From: Treponema sp.
GTDB lineage: Bacteria > Spirochaetota > Spirochaetia > Treponematales > Breznakiellaceae
DNA length: 64,000 nucleotides
Assembly: GCA_009782555.1 (NCBI GenBank)
Contig: WRIV01000004.1
Location: 1-64,000, forward strand
Reading direction: 5' to 3'
Shown here: piece by piece, positions 9,079 to 18,062 of the stretch
How positions within the stretch are numbered: the stretch's first letter is position 1
Layout: each line of letters starts with the position of its first letter
The notes under the pieces: generated by a model
Database searches by the model: none
Told to the model about the DNA's origin: nothing
The model's input: the letters and a program-made list of their open reading frames with translations, nothing else
Translations under genes and position numbers: made by a program

Positions 9079-11472
9079 ATGAAGAGCCAAGAGGCCGAAA
9101 ATCCCCAGAAAATAGCCCTGGATAGTATTCTTTCCAGCCCCGAATTTGTCCCAAATATCGTGGTAAACCGGTTCATCTCCGCCATAGAAGCTTCTCTTGC
9201 GCCTTTTCCCTCCGGTTTGGCTCCGGAAATAGCAGCGGCCCTCCGTTCACGGGGTATCACAGCCCTTTATACCCACCAGGCAGAGGTTTGGGAGGAGGCC
9301 AGGAGAAGCCGGAATGTGATTATTGTTACCCCCACCGCATCTGGAAAGACCCTTTGCTACAATCTCCCGGTCCTCCAGTCTTTGCTGGAAGACACGGAAG
9401 GCCGGGCCCTCTACCTATTTCCCACCAAGGCCCTTTCCCAGGATCAGCAGTCGGAACTTAACGGGCTGGTGGAGGCCGGTGCAGCGGCTCTGCCCGGTAT
9501 GCAAAATGCGCCGGGCCTGCCCGTAAAAATAATTACCTACGACGGGGATACTCCGGAGAGTCTGCGCGTCGCCGCCAGGGACACGGGGCGGATTGTGATC
9601 AGCAACCCCGATATGCTCCATGCGGGGATCCTTCCCAATCATCCCAAGTGGATCAAATTTTTTTCCCGCCTAAAATATATCGTCATCGACGAAGCCCATG
9701 CCTACCGGGGGGTTCTGGGGAGCCATGTGGCCAATGTGATCCGCCGTCTGCGCCGGATCGCCGCCTTTTACGGTTCCAATCCCCGGTTCATTCTTTGCTC
9801 CGCCACCATCGGTAATCCCCGGGAACTGGGAGAAGCCCTGATCGGGGAGGATCTGGTCCTGGTGGACAAAAACGGCGCTCCCCGGGGCGAAAAACGGATA
9901 ATCCTCTACAATCCGCCCCTGGTAGATCCTGTCCAGGGGATCCGGAAGTCCTCCATGACGGAAGCCCGCCGGTGGATGACTGCCCTGCTTCGGGGAGGAA
10001 TCAAGACGATCCTTTTTGCTCATTCCCGGATCAAGACCGAGGTGGCTGCCGCCTATGTAAACGAAGATCTGGCAAATTTCTATACAGAAAACAGCGGGAT
10101 CCGGGTGGAGCCCTACCGGGGCGGACTGCTCCCCAACGAACGCCGGGAAATTGAGCGGGGCCTTCGGGATGGAACGATCCAGGGGGTGGTAAGTACCAAT
10201 GCCCTGGAATTGGGGATCGACATAGGAGGGCTGGACGCCTCGGTGGTTTCCGGCTTCCCCGGTTCCTTTAACAGCTTCTGGCAGCAGTCGGGCCGGGCGG
10301 GCCGGCGGGGAGGCACTTCGGTTTCGATCTTTGTGGCCTCCTCCAGCCCGGTGGATCAATTCATCATGAATGAAAGCGAGTGGTTCTTTGGCAAGGGCGC
10401 CGAAGAAGCCCGGATTGATCCGGATAATCCTTATATCCTGACGGATCATGTTAAGTGCGCCTGTTTTGAACTCCCCTTCCGGGATAGCGAAATTGAGGAT
10501 TCAATCGAACCCTTCGGCGAAGGGGTAATCGATGTTCTTTCCTATCTGGAAGAGGACGGCATAGTCAGGCATACCGCCGCAGCGTCCGATGAAACCAACG
10601 GCGAAAACCATGGCCGATGGCACTGGTCGGATCGTTCCTTCCCTGCAGAAGGGATCAGCCTCCGTTCTGCCACGGCGGATAATGTGGTGATCATAGATCG
10701 CAGCGAAGGCAGAAACGCCGTCATCGGAGAAATGGATCGGCCCAGCGCCAAGGAATTGATCTTTAAAAACGCCGTCTACATACACCGGGGCCGGCAGTAT
10801 CTGGTGGAAGAACTGGACATACCTAACCGTAAGTGCCATGTCCGGGAAGCGGATGTTAATTACTTTACCGATGGACTGGTTAAAACAGACATCAAAGTTT
10901 TAAGTGAAGACGAAACGATAAAAGTACAGAACAAATCAGAGTCCGCCTTTACTCTGGTGGTGGGGGATGTTCTGGTTCGAACACAGGTTTCCAAATTTAA
11001 AAAGATCCGCTTCCACAGCCACGAAAATATCGGCTATGGCGACATCGATCTGGCCGAAGAAGAAATGCAGACCCGGGCGCTGATGCTCCTTTTTTCCGAA
11101 AACAGCACCGCCGGAAAAATTCTTGCTTCTTTTGATGAAGAAGCGGCGGCGGCGGTTCTGTCCGGGGCGGGGACTCTGGTCAGGCACATCGCTCCGGTAT
11201 ACCTTCTCTGCGATCCCCGGGACCTCGGAATAGCGGAGCGGGTCCGGGACCCCCACTTTGCTGTCCCAGCCCTGTACATTTACGACAAATACCCCGGCGG
11301 CACGGGCCTTGCGGAAGCCCTGTCCCAAAAAACCGAAACTGTGTTGACCGCCGCCCACCGGGCCGCTGCGGGCTGCCCCTGTAAATCTGGCTGCCCCTCC
11401 TGCGTGGGTCCCGGCGGCAGCAAGGAGGGAACAAAGGAATTACTGGAAGCGGTGGTGAACAGGGCAACATAG
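9079..11472 (+). CDS. mrfA: DEAD/DEAH-box helicase with DUF1998 zinc module (MrfA/YprA type)
   Basis: Superfamily 2 helicase of the MrfA group, which in Bacillus subtilis acts in repair of mitomycin C adducts. In 797 residues it shows motif I (TPTASGKTLCYN, about 84), motif II DEAHAYRG, motif III SATIG and motif VI QQSGRAGRRG. The C-terminal module ends with a zinc-binding cluster, CPCKSGCPSCVG, diagnostic of DUF1998/MZB domains. The B. subtilis partner exonuclease MrfB is not adjacent. The res gene begins 36 bases downstream on the same strand, so the helicase could belong to the defence island, but its base composition and family fit a housekeeping repair gene. Confidence 0.85.
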   Translation: MKSQEAENPQKIALDSILSSPEFVPNIVVNRFISAIEASLAPFPSGLAPEIAAALRSRGITALYTHQAEVWEEARRSRNVIIVTPTASGKTLCYNLPVLQSLLEDTEGRALYLFPTKALSQDQQSELNGLVEAGAAALPGMQNAPGLPVKIITYDGDTPESLRVAARDTGRIVISNPDMLHAGILPNHPKWIKFFSRLKYIVIDEAHAYRGVLGSHVANVIRRLRRIAAFYGSNPRFILCSATIGNPRELGEALIGEDLVLVDKNGAPRGEKRIILYNPPLVDPVQGIRKSSMTEARRWMTALLRGGIKTILFAHSRIKTEVAAAYVNEDLANFYTENSGIRVEPYRGGLLPNERREIERGLRDGTIQGVVSTNALELGIDIGGLDASVVSGFPGSFNSFWQQSGRAGRRGGTSVSIFVASSSPVDQFIMNESEWFFGKGAEEARIDPDNPYILTDHVKCACFELPFRDSEIEDSIEPFGEGVIDVLSYLEEDGIVRHTAAASDETNGENHGRWHWSDRSFPAEGISLRSATADNVVIIDRSEGRNAVIGEMDRPSAKELIFKNAVYIHRGRQYLVEELDIPNRKCHVREADVNYFTDGLVKTDIKVLSEDETIKVQNKSESAFTLVVGDVLVRTQVSKFKKIRFHSHENIGYGDIDLAEEEMQTRALMLLFSENSTAGKILASFDEEAAAAVLSGAGTLVRHIAPVYLLCDPRDLGIAERVRDPHFAVPALYIYDKYPGGTGLAEALSQKTETVLTAAHRAAAGCPCKSGCPSCVGPGGSKEGTKELLEAVVNRAT

Positions 11473-11508
11473 CCTTTTTTGACCTGCCGGTTTATACTAA
11501 AATCATCC

Positions 11509-14500
11509 ATGGCAGATTCTTTCTTCGAGCAGCCGGTACTGAATTCCCCCTACGCCTGTCCCTCCCGCCACTGGGAGCTTGATGCCCAGGGACAGCCAAC
11601 CCAAAAAATTCTTGACAGCCGCCGCCGGGCCGCCTACATTACGCCCATTCCCAAACCCCGTAAGCGTAAGAGCGCCCCAAAACAGAAAGGCTCCAACCGG
11701 AAATTCGCGGATCAGGGGCTTTTGGTCTTTGACGAGGGAAAAAATCTCTCAAGCGCCGATCAGATGTACGACCCGATTCCGGTGATAAACGCCATCCGTT
11801 CTTATGTGGATGAATGGCGGCGCATACCCGACCCGGCGGACTGGAAGGTAACTCCCGAAACCGCTCGGCTATTGCGGCATTGGCGCAACGCTGAACAGAG
11901 TCATAGCGCCGGAAATTTCAGGCCCTTTTTCTGCCAGGTAGAAGCGGTGGAAACCCTCATCTGGCTCACCGAGGTAGTTCCACAACTGGGGAAAAAGGAA
12001 AACGCCTTTTTCGATCATCTGAAAAACGCCAATGCCGAAGCCAACCCGGAATTGTTCCGCATCGCCCTGAAAATGGCCACCGGTTCCGGCAAAACCACCG
12101 TCATGGCAATGATTATTGCCTGGCAGACAGTCAACGCGGTACGCCGCCCGCAGAGCAAGCGCTTTACCAGAGGTTTTCTGATTGTTACACCAGGCATTAC
12201 CATCCGTGACCGCCTGCGGGTGCTCTACCCCTCCGATCCCGACAGCTATTACGAGCATCGCTCCCTCCTTCCCCATGACATGATAGCCGACATTAAAAAA
12301 GCAAAAATCGTTATCACCAATTTTCATGCCTTTATGCTCAGGGAAAAGATGAATTTGCTGAAAGGCACCCGCTCGCTTTTACAGGGGCATAATGCGCCGA
12401 TCAAGTCAACCGAAACCGAAGGGCAGATGGTACAGCGGGTCATGCAGGAATTGATGCACATCAAAAACATCATGGTAATCAACGACGAAGCCCATCACTG
12501 TTACCGGGAAAAGCCGGACGGGGAAGACAGCGTTGACGAATTGAAGGGTGATGAAAAAGAAGAAGCCAAAGAAAACAACGAAGCCGCAAGGGTCTGGATC
12601 AACGGCCTTGAAACGGTAAAGCGCCGGCTTGGCATCCACACGATAATCGATCTTTCCGCCACTCCCTTTTTTCTCCGTGGTTCAGGCTATGCGGAAGGAA
12701 CATTATTTCATTGGACGGTGAGCGATTTTTCCCTCATGGACGCCATTGAGTGCGGCATTGTAAAGCTGCCCCGCGTTCCGGTCAGCGATAATATTCCCGG
12801 AGCGGAAATGCCCATATACCGCAACCTTTGGGAACACATCGGCAAAGAAATGCCGAGAAAAAGCCGTGCCAATGCGGGCGCTCTTAACCCCGCCGACCTG
12901 CCTCCCAAGTTGCGGACTGCACTGGAAACACTTTACGGCCATTACGAAAAAACTTTTGCCCTCTGGGAAGAGGCAAAGATCGACGTTCCTCCCTGTTTCA
13001 TTATCGTTTGCAATAATACAGCGGCCTCTAAACTCGTCTACGATTTTATTTCCGGTTACTATCACGAAAGAACAGATGGTTCGAAAAATTTTGAAAACGG
13101 CAGCCTTGCACTGTTCAGAAATTTTGACGATGACGGAAATCCCCTTGCCCGCCCCCGCACCCTGCTCATAGACAGCCATCAGCTTGAATCCGACGACAAC
13201 CTGGACGACCATTTTCGGGAAGCGGCGAAAGATGAGATAGAGCGTTTCCGTGTGGAACGATTGCAGCGTTCAGGCAGCAGGGAGGAAGCGGACAATATCA
13301 GCGACAAAGAACTGCTGCGGGAAGTGATGAACACCGTCGGCAAGCCGGGCCGCCTGGGCGAATCGATCCGCTGCGTTGTTTCGGTCGCCATGCTTTCCGA
13401 GGGATGGGATGCCAATACCGTAACCCACGTTCTGGGGATACGCGCTTTCGGGACCCAGCTTCTCTGCGAACAGGTTATCGGCAGGGCCCTTCGCCGCCAA
13501 TCCTACGATCTGAACGAAGACGAAAAATTTGACGTGGAATATGCGGATATTTTCGGTATTCCCTTTGATTTTACCGCAAAGCCGTCGCCGCCCACGCCCC
13601 GTCTGCCCAAAGCAACGGTACATGTCCGCGCCGTGTCGCCCGAACGGGACAAACTGGAAATCCGTTTCCCCCGGATTGCCGGTTACCGCGCTGAACTCCC
13701 CGAAGAAAAACTCGCCGCCCGCTTCACCGCTGATTCAACCCTGGTATTAACACCGGAGATTGTAGGCCCCACCAAAGTAAAAACATCCGGCATCATCGGC
13801 GAAGACGCGGATTTTGATGTGAAGCATTTGGAAAACACCCGCGATGCGGAAATCATTTACAAGCTGACCCAGCGCCTGTTGGACACCAAGTTCCGCGATG
13901 AAAACGGCGAACTAAAATTGCACCTTTTCGGCCAGCTCAAAAAAATATGCGCCCAATGGTACACAGAACACCTGGTCTGCAAAGGCGGCGTATATCCGGC
14001 CATGATACTCTACCAGTACCTCGCGGACATTGCCTGCGAGCGAATAGAAAAAGCCATAAGCGCCCATTTTTTGAACGAAGAGAAAAAGCCCGTCAGGGTT
14101 GTTTTAGACCCCTACAACAAAGAAGGCTCCAGCATCCACGTCAACTTTCACAGCGGCAAACTCAGGCGCTGGCAAACCGACCCCCGCAAATGCCACGTCA
14201 ACTGGGCAATCGCCGACAGCGACTGGGAGCTGGAATTCTGCCGCCTCGTTGAAGACAATAAACACGTCTTCTCGTATGTAAAAAATTCCGGCCTCGGTCT
14301 TGAAGTCCCCTACCGCCTTGGCTCCCAAAACCGCATCTACATCCCCGATTACATCGCCCTTGTCGATGATGGTAGTGGCCCCGATAATCTGCTCCACCTG
14401 ATCATCGAGGTAAAAGGCTACCGCAAAGAGGACGCAAAAGAAAAACGCCTCACCATGGAAAATTTCTGGATTCCCGGCGTAAACCGTCTGGGAGTTTACG

Positions 14501-14607
14501 GCCGCTGGGCCTTCGCGGAGTTCACCGAAGTTTTTGAAATGCAGGATGCTTTTGACGGGTTGGTGGACAGGTTTGTGGGGGGAGAAGGAATAACTAATGA
14601 AAAATAA
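11509..14607 (+). CDS. res: Type III-like restriction enzyme, Res (helicase-nuclease) subunit
   Basis: Cleaves unmethylated foreign DNA together with the methyltransferase encoded at 18825-21791. The roughly 1032-residue protein has an N-terminal extension, a superfamily 2 motor with Walker A MATGSGKTT (about 189-197) and DEAH (about 326-329), motif III LSATPFF, motif VI QVIGRALRRQ, and a C-terminal PD-(D/E)XK nuclease domain (IPDYIAL followed by LIIEVKG). The ATG at 11509 is preferred over a start ten codons upstream because it gives the usual N-terminus; no strong Shine-Dalgarno is present, and TATACT lies ten bases upstream. In classical type III operons mod precedes res; here the order is reversed and about 4.2 kb separates them. 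Confidence 0.88.
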   Translation: MADSFFEQPVLNSPYACPSRHWELDAQGQPTQKILDSRRRAAYITPIPKPRKRKSAPKQKGSNRKFADQGLLVFDEGKNLSSADQMYDPIPVINAIRSYVDEWRRIPDPADWKVTPETARLLRHWRNAEQSHSAGNFRPFFCQVEAVETLIWLTEVVPQLGKKENAFFDHLKNANAEANPELFRIALKMATGSGKTTVMAMIIAWQTVNAVRRPQSKRFTRGFLIVTPGITIRDRLRVLYPSDPDSYYEHRSLLPHDMIADIKKAKIVITNFHAFMLREKMNLLKGTRSLLQGHNAPIKSTETEGQMVQRVMQELMHIKNIMVINDEAHHCYREKPDGEDSVDELKGDEKEEAKENNEAARVWINGLETVKRRLGIHTIIDLSATPFFLRGSGYAEGTLFHWTVSDFSLMDAIECGIVKLPRVPVSDNIPGAEMPIYRNLWEHIGKEMPRKSRANAGALNPADLPPKLRTALETLYGHYEKTFALWEEAKIDVPPCFIIVCNNTAASKLVYDFISGYYHERTDGSKNFENGSLALFRNFDDDGNPLARPRTLLIDSHQLESDDNLDDHFREAAKDEIERFRVERLQRSGSREEADNISDKELLREVMNTVGKPGRLGESIRCVVSVAMLSEGWDANTVTHVLGIRAFGTQLLCEQVIGRALRRQSYDLNEDEKFDVEYADIFGIPFDFTAKPSPPTPRLPKATVHVRAVSPERDKLEIRFPRIAGYRAELPEEKLAARFTADSTLVLTPEIVGPTKVKTSGIIGEDADFDVKHLENTRDAEIIYKLTQRLLDTKFRDENGELKLHLFGQLKKICAQWYTEHLVCKGGVYPAMILYQYLADIACERIEKAISAHFLNEEKKPVRVVLDPYNKEGSSIHVNFHSGKLRRWQTDPRKCHVNWAIADSDWELEFCRLVEDNKHVFSYVKNSGLGLEVPYRLGSQNRIYIPDYIALVDDGSGPDNLLHLIIEVKGYRKEDAKEKRLTMENFWIPGVNRLGVYGRWAFAEFTEVFEMQDAFDGLVDRFVGGEGITNEK

Positions 14608-14618
14608 TTCTAGAAGTA

Positions 14619-14647
14619 TAGACAAGCAAGACTAAATTTAGTACCAT
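14619..14647 (+). promoter_or_regulatory. Candidate toxin-antitoxin promoter with 12-bp palindromic operator
   Basis: TAGACA (14619-14624), a 17-bp spacer and TACCAT (14642-14647). Between the boxes and touching the -10 is a perfect 12-bp palindrome, actaaatttagt (14631-14642), placed where Phd/YefM antitoxins usually bind to repress their own operon. Confidence 0.4.
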
Positions 14648-14666
14648 ATAAAAACAGGAGGATTTA

Positions 14667-14939
14667 ATGATAAATCTGGTGGAAGATATTAGGCCAATAT
14701 CCTATGTAAAATCACATACCGCCGAGGTAATGAAACTGGTTGGGGAAAAGAATAATCCTATGGTTATAACCCAAAATGGAGAAGCAAAAGCCGTTTTGAT
14801 GGACGTAAAACAGTACCAGAACATTATTAACACAATAAATTTAATAAAAATTTTATCTATTGGGGAAGAAGACCTGAAAAAGGGAAGAATTTATACCCAT
14901 GAGGAATTAAAAAGTAAAATAAAGACAATATTGGACTAA
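14667..14939 (+). CDS. Phd/YefM-family antitoxin
   Basis: Ninety residues with the Phd/YefM pattern: an N-terminal DNA-binding fold (IRPISYVKSHTAEVMKLV, then PMVITQNGEAKAVLMD) and a charged C-terminal tail, KGRIYTHEELKSK, that would wrap the toxin. AGGAGG at 14656-14661 sets the start. Stop and toxin start are two bases apart. It should neutralise the ParE-like toxin and repress the operon through the palindrome at 14631-14642. The pair is AT-rich relative to the flanking res gene, suggesting acquisition. Confidence 0.88.
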   Translation: MINLVEDIRPISYVKSHTAEVMKLVGEKNNPMVITQNGEAKAVLMDVKQYQNIINTINLIKILSIGEEDLKKGRIYTHEELKSKIKTILD

Positions 14940-14941
14940 AT

Positions 14942-15277
14942 ATGAAACATAAAATAATTTGGTCAAAAGATGCCGGAGATGAACTAGCTGAAATTATTTC
15001 GTATATAAAATATAACACCGGAAAAATGACCGCAGAAAAAATATATATAAAAATAATCAAAGAAGTAGATAAAATATCAGAAAATCCTGAGGGAAGAAGA
15101 ATAGCTCCTTTATTAAGAGAATTTGGAATAAATAATATTCATCAAATTAACATTAGTCCCTGGATGGTATTTTATAAAGTTGAAAATAAAAAAATGGAAA
15201 TAATATCAATAATAGACGGAAGAAGAAATTTAGAGGAAATATTATATAAGAAAATAATTGAAGGAAAAGTTAGTTGA
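14942..15277 (+). CDS. ParE/RelE-superfamily toxin
   Basis: The 111 residues match the RelE/ParE fold: an opening beta strand (IIWSKDAGDELAEIISYI), two helices, then the strand series INISPWMVFYKVENKKMEII ending in IIDGRRNLEEIL. The helical region and the closing DGRRN motif resemble ParE more than mRNA-cutting RelE, but the target (gyrase or mRNA) cannot be settled from sequence. It follows its antitoxin with a 2-nt gap, indicating translational coupling. Confidence 0.85.
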   Translation: MKHKIIWSKDAGDELAEIISYIKYNTGKMTAEKIYIKIIKEVDKISENPEGRRIAPLLREFGINNIHQINISPWMVFYKVENKKMEIISIIDGRRNLEEILYKKIIEGKVS

Positions 15278-15304
15278 TTATTTCAGACTGGTAGCGTAAG
15301 ATGA

Positions 15305-15358
15305 TTTTCAGGTGGGGTCTATACCCATGAACCATGTTGGAAAGAGAAGGACAAGGTT
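15305..15358 (+). pseudogene. Possible relic of an antitoxin C-terminus upstream of the PIN gene
   Basis: After an in-frame TGA at 15302-15304, the frame reads FSGGVYTHEPCWKEK and runs straight into the PIN start at 15359. The GVYTHE piece resembles the GRIYTHEE tail of the Phd antitoxin at 14667-14939, and the two share the bases tatacccatga. It may be all that remains of a Phd-type antitoxin that once preceded the PIN gene. The stretch is short, so chance is possible. Confidence 0.3.
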
Positions 15359-15838
15359 ATGTATAGGCAAAAAGTCTATCTTGAAACTACAATGTTCAAT
15401 TACTACTTTGATAAAACAAAAAATGCACAGCCTGTAACAGTTGCTTTTTTTGAGGCTATCGGAGCAGGTCAGTTTGAAGGGTATACCTCAGTTTATGCCT
15501 ACAACGAACTGAATGAAGCTCCCGAACCACAAAGAACTAATATGCTTAACCTCATTGAGCGATACAACATCAAAGTACTTGATGCATCTGATGAGGTTGT
15601 TCAATTGGCTGAAAAATATATGACAAATAATATCATACCCAAAAAGAAAAGGATGGATGCCCTACATATCGCTGTTGCATCGGTTTATGAATTGGATATG
15701 ATTATGTCCTTTAATTTTAGGTATATCAATAAATTGAAGACAAAAACTTTAATTCCTGCGACTAATCTGATATCAGGTTATCGGGGAATTATTATTGCCC
15801 AACCGGAGGAGGTAATTGATAATGAAACTGACGACTGA
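15359..15838 (+). CDS. PIN-domain protein (probable toxin)
   Basis: A 159-residue PIN-fold protein, a family of magnesium-dependent RNases. The N-terminal strand has KVYLETTMFNYYFD (a VapC-like opening with Glu in place of the usual first Asp), a central ELNEAP motif, and the C-terminal MDALHIAVASVYELDMIMSFNFRY block, in which MDALHIA supplies the third acid and SFN stands where many members have S/T-W/D-N. An AGAAGGA sequence lies upstream. The next gene overlaps its end by 17 bases, so this is likely the toxin of a pair with the antitoxin second. Confidence 0.7.
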   Translation: MYRQKVYLETTMFNYYFDKTKNAQPVTVAFFEAIGAGQFEGYTSVYAYNELNEAPEPQRTNMLNLIERYNIKVLDASDEVVQLAEKYMTNNIIPKKKRMDALHIAVASVYELDMIMSFNFRYINKLKTKTLIPATNLISGYRGIIIAQPEEVIDNETDD

Positions 15839-16010
15839 CATTGAGGACGAAATTGATGCAATCCGTGACAAAATTTATGAAAAAATTAAAGATATGACAC
15901 CTAAAGAAGAAACTGCCTATTTCAACGCCATTGCTGAAGAAGCGAGGGAAAAACATGGCTTCTGCGTGGTAAAATCTGCCGTTGGGGATAGGGCCGAGGG
16001 GGTTGATTGA
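15822..16010 (+). CDS. Small acidic protein, probable partner of the PIN protein
   Basis: Sixty-two residues starting at an ATG behind GGAGGAGG (15805-15812), overlapping the PIN gene by 17 bases. It is rich in acids and helix formers in its first half (DIEDEIDAIRDKIYEKIKDM) and has no recognisable DNA-binding motif. The overlap and strong ribosome-binding site argue it is translated and coupled to the PIN gene. Small proteins of this kind are found downstream of PIN genes and are presumed antitoxins; that role is inferred. The 109 bases after it, up to 16119, contain no gene, only a weak 6-bp hairpin at 16092-16106. Confidence 0.55.
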   Translation: MKLTTDIEDEIDAIRDKIYEKIKDMTPKEETAYFNAIAEEAREKHGFCVVKSAVGDRAEGVD

Positions 16011-16119
16011 GGGTGATTGTTTCGACACTTGGCAAAAACTGGTTGGAGTGGGTAGAATGGTTGTGATGGGGAGAAAGAGATTATTTTTATGGAAAAGCCT
16101 CTTTTCTTGTGGATAACTT

Positions 16120-18051
16120 ATGAAACTTAATGTTGCTAAAAAAATAAAAAATTATAGACTTGCAAAAGCAAATGGTTATTTTTCCATATTTGAAGCTATT
16201 TCAAATTCCCTTGATAGCTATAAAACAATAAAAAAATCCATTAAAATCTCAATTGAATTCTATCGTGATAATCATGGTTTAGATTTTGGCGACGACAATT
16301 TAAAAGTAAATAATTACCAAAAAGTTGTTATAACAGACAATGGGGTAGGACTTAACGATGAAAATTATGAATCATTTAATACATCTGATTCTGATTATAA
16401 AGAAATATATGGTGGTAAAGGATTAGGTAGGTTTAGTTGGCTGAAAGTTTTTGAAGATGTGAAAGTAGAAAGCATTTATAGTGAAAATAATAAATACTAT
16501 TTAAGAAAATTTGATTTTAGACGTACTGAGGACGGAATCACAAATCACAAGAAGACAGAAATTTCAAAAACAGAAACTGGTACAATAATTTCATTGTTAC
16601 AACAGAAAAATGGATGGGAAATACCTAAAAAAATCTCTACATTTTGTGAAAAAATAATTGAAAGTTTTCTGCCTTTATTTATTAATAACAATTCATTTAA
16701 AATCACGTTAATAGATAAAGATACTAATGAAATAATAGACGCTTATAGTTATTTTAAAGCTCACTATAAAGGCGAAATGGGATCAGCATTGTTTGAAATA
16801 AAAGGAAGAGCTTTTTCTCTATCGGTGCATAAGACATTATTTGGGAACAACAATCAGTTTATTCTTTACGCACAAGAAAGAGCTTCAAAAACAATTGATT
16901 TGTCTAAGCATATTATTGATCTCAACGCAAAATTGGAAGATAATCTAGAAGAATTTCATATCATTGCCTTTTTGACTGGACAATATTTGGATAGGATAGT
17001 TTCTCCCGAAAGGGACGATTTTGACTTTGATGATGATGAAGCCAATATTAGTTTATTTGAATTAATCGAAAAAAGTATTCCTGAAATTAAAATGATAATA
17101 AAAGATTTATTAAATGTGATTCATGAAAACAAGAAACAAACTATCAATCAATTTGTTGCAAATGAAGGACCAGAATATAGGTATTTATTGGAAAAGGATC
17201 CTGAAATAATAAAAGCTATAAATCCAAATGCTTCAAAAAGAGAAATAGAAAATCATTTACATACAGTAGAGTTAAGAAAAAGGGAACAAACAAAACAAGA
17301 AATCACAAAGATTCTTCAAAGTGACAAAATTGATGGGTCGGAGATTGAACAAGTGTATTTAAAAGTAAGCGAGGAAGCAAAAGCTGAATTGACAAAATAT
17401 ATCCTTTGGAGAAATCATGTATTAGAATTATTAGACAAAAGAAATAGCCTGAATGATGAAAAAAAATATGATAATGAGAACGAAATGCATAAATTATTCT
17501 ACCAAATGAAAGTAACTTCAAGTGATGTTCCGTATGAATGTAATAATCTTTGGTTAATTGATGAACGATTGAATTTTCATGATTATCTAGCCTCAGACTT
17601 GCCTATAGATGGAAAGCAAGGTGATCGTCCAGATATTATTACATATAATGTTGTTCATTATTTTAATAATGGAGATAATCCAAATAATACATTCTCTGTA
17701 ATTGAATTTAAGAAACCAATGCGAAATGATTACACCGATGATGAAAATCCTATTGATCAAGTAAGTAATTATATTGTTGAAATTAGGAATGGCAAGGCAA
17801 AAAAACAAAATGGTCAGCTAATACAAGTTTCTCAGACGACCCCATGTTTTGCCTACGTTATTTGTACTCTTACTTCTAAGATACGCTCTCTTTGTGAGAA
17901 ACGTGATTTTATTAGAACCTATGATAACTTAGGTTATTTTCGTTTCAATGTGAATCTAAACACCTATTTTGAAGTAATTGACTTTGAAAAAATAGTAATT
18001 GATGCCAAAAATCGAAATAGAATTTTCATGAAGAAATTAGGTATCAAGTAG
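16120..18051 (+). CDS. MORC-like GHKL ATPase fused to a PD-(D/E)XK nuclease domain (putative defence protein)
   Basis: A 643-residue protein with a complete Bergerat ATP-binding fold: N-box FEAISNSLDS (24-33), G1 ITDNGVG (71-77) and G2 GGKGLGRFSW (98-107). After an S5-like transducer region (about 200-300) and a helical, coiled-coil-prone stretch (about 310-445), the C-terminus has the restriction-nuclease pattern RPDI (503-506), IEFKK (528-532) and QVSNY (547-551). GHKL ATPases of the MutL/MORC type joined to nucleases have been described in bacterial restriction-modification loci (Iyer, Abhiman and Aravind). The gene sits between res and mod and is much more AT-rich than either, suggesting transfer. 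No clear Shine-Dalgarno precedes the ATG. Function is inferred from domains and context. Confidence 0.78.
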   Translation: MKLNVAKKIKNYRLAKANGYFSIFEAISNSLDSYKTIKKSIKISIEFYRDNHGLDFGDDNLKVNNYQKVVITDNGVGLNDENYESFNTSDSDYKEIYGGKGLGRFSWLKVFEDVKVESIYSENNKYYLRKFDFRRTEDGITNHKKTEISKTETGTIISLLQQKNGWEIPKKISTFCEKIIESFLPLFINNNSFKITLIDKDTNEIIDAYSYFKAHYKGEMGSALFEIKGRAFSLSVHKTLFGNNNQFILYAQERASKTIDLSKHIIDLNAKLEDNLEEFHIIAFLTGQYLDRIVSPERDDFDFDDDEANISLFELIEKSIPEIKMIIKDLLNVIHENKKQTINQFVANEGPEYRYLLEKDPEIIKAINPNASKREIENHLHTVELRKREQTKQEITKILQSDKIDGSEIEQVYLKVSEEAKAELTKYILWRNHVLELLDKRNSLNDEKKYDNENEMHKLFYQMKVTSSDVPYECNNLWLIDERLNFHDYLASDLPIDGKQGDRPDIITYNVVHYFNNGDNPNNTFSVIEFKKPMRNDYTDDENPIDQVSNYIVEIRNGKAKKQNGQLIQVSQTTPCFAYVICTLTSKIRSLCEKRDFIRTYDNLGYFRFNVNLNTYFEVIDFEKIVIDAKNRNRIFMKKLGIK

Positions 18052-18062
18052 GATTATGAAAA

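Noticed and set aside
16030-16085. G-rich stretch resembling the 3' end of res (14560-14590), possible duplication flanking the inserted block
   Set aside because: Only scattered matches in G-rich sequence; no exact repeat longer than about 8 bases, so no support for a duplication target.
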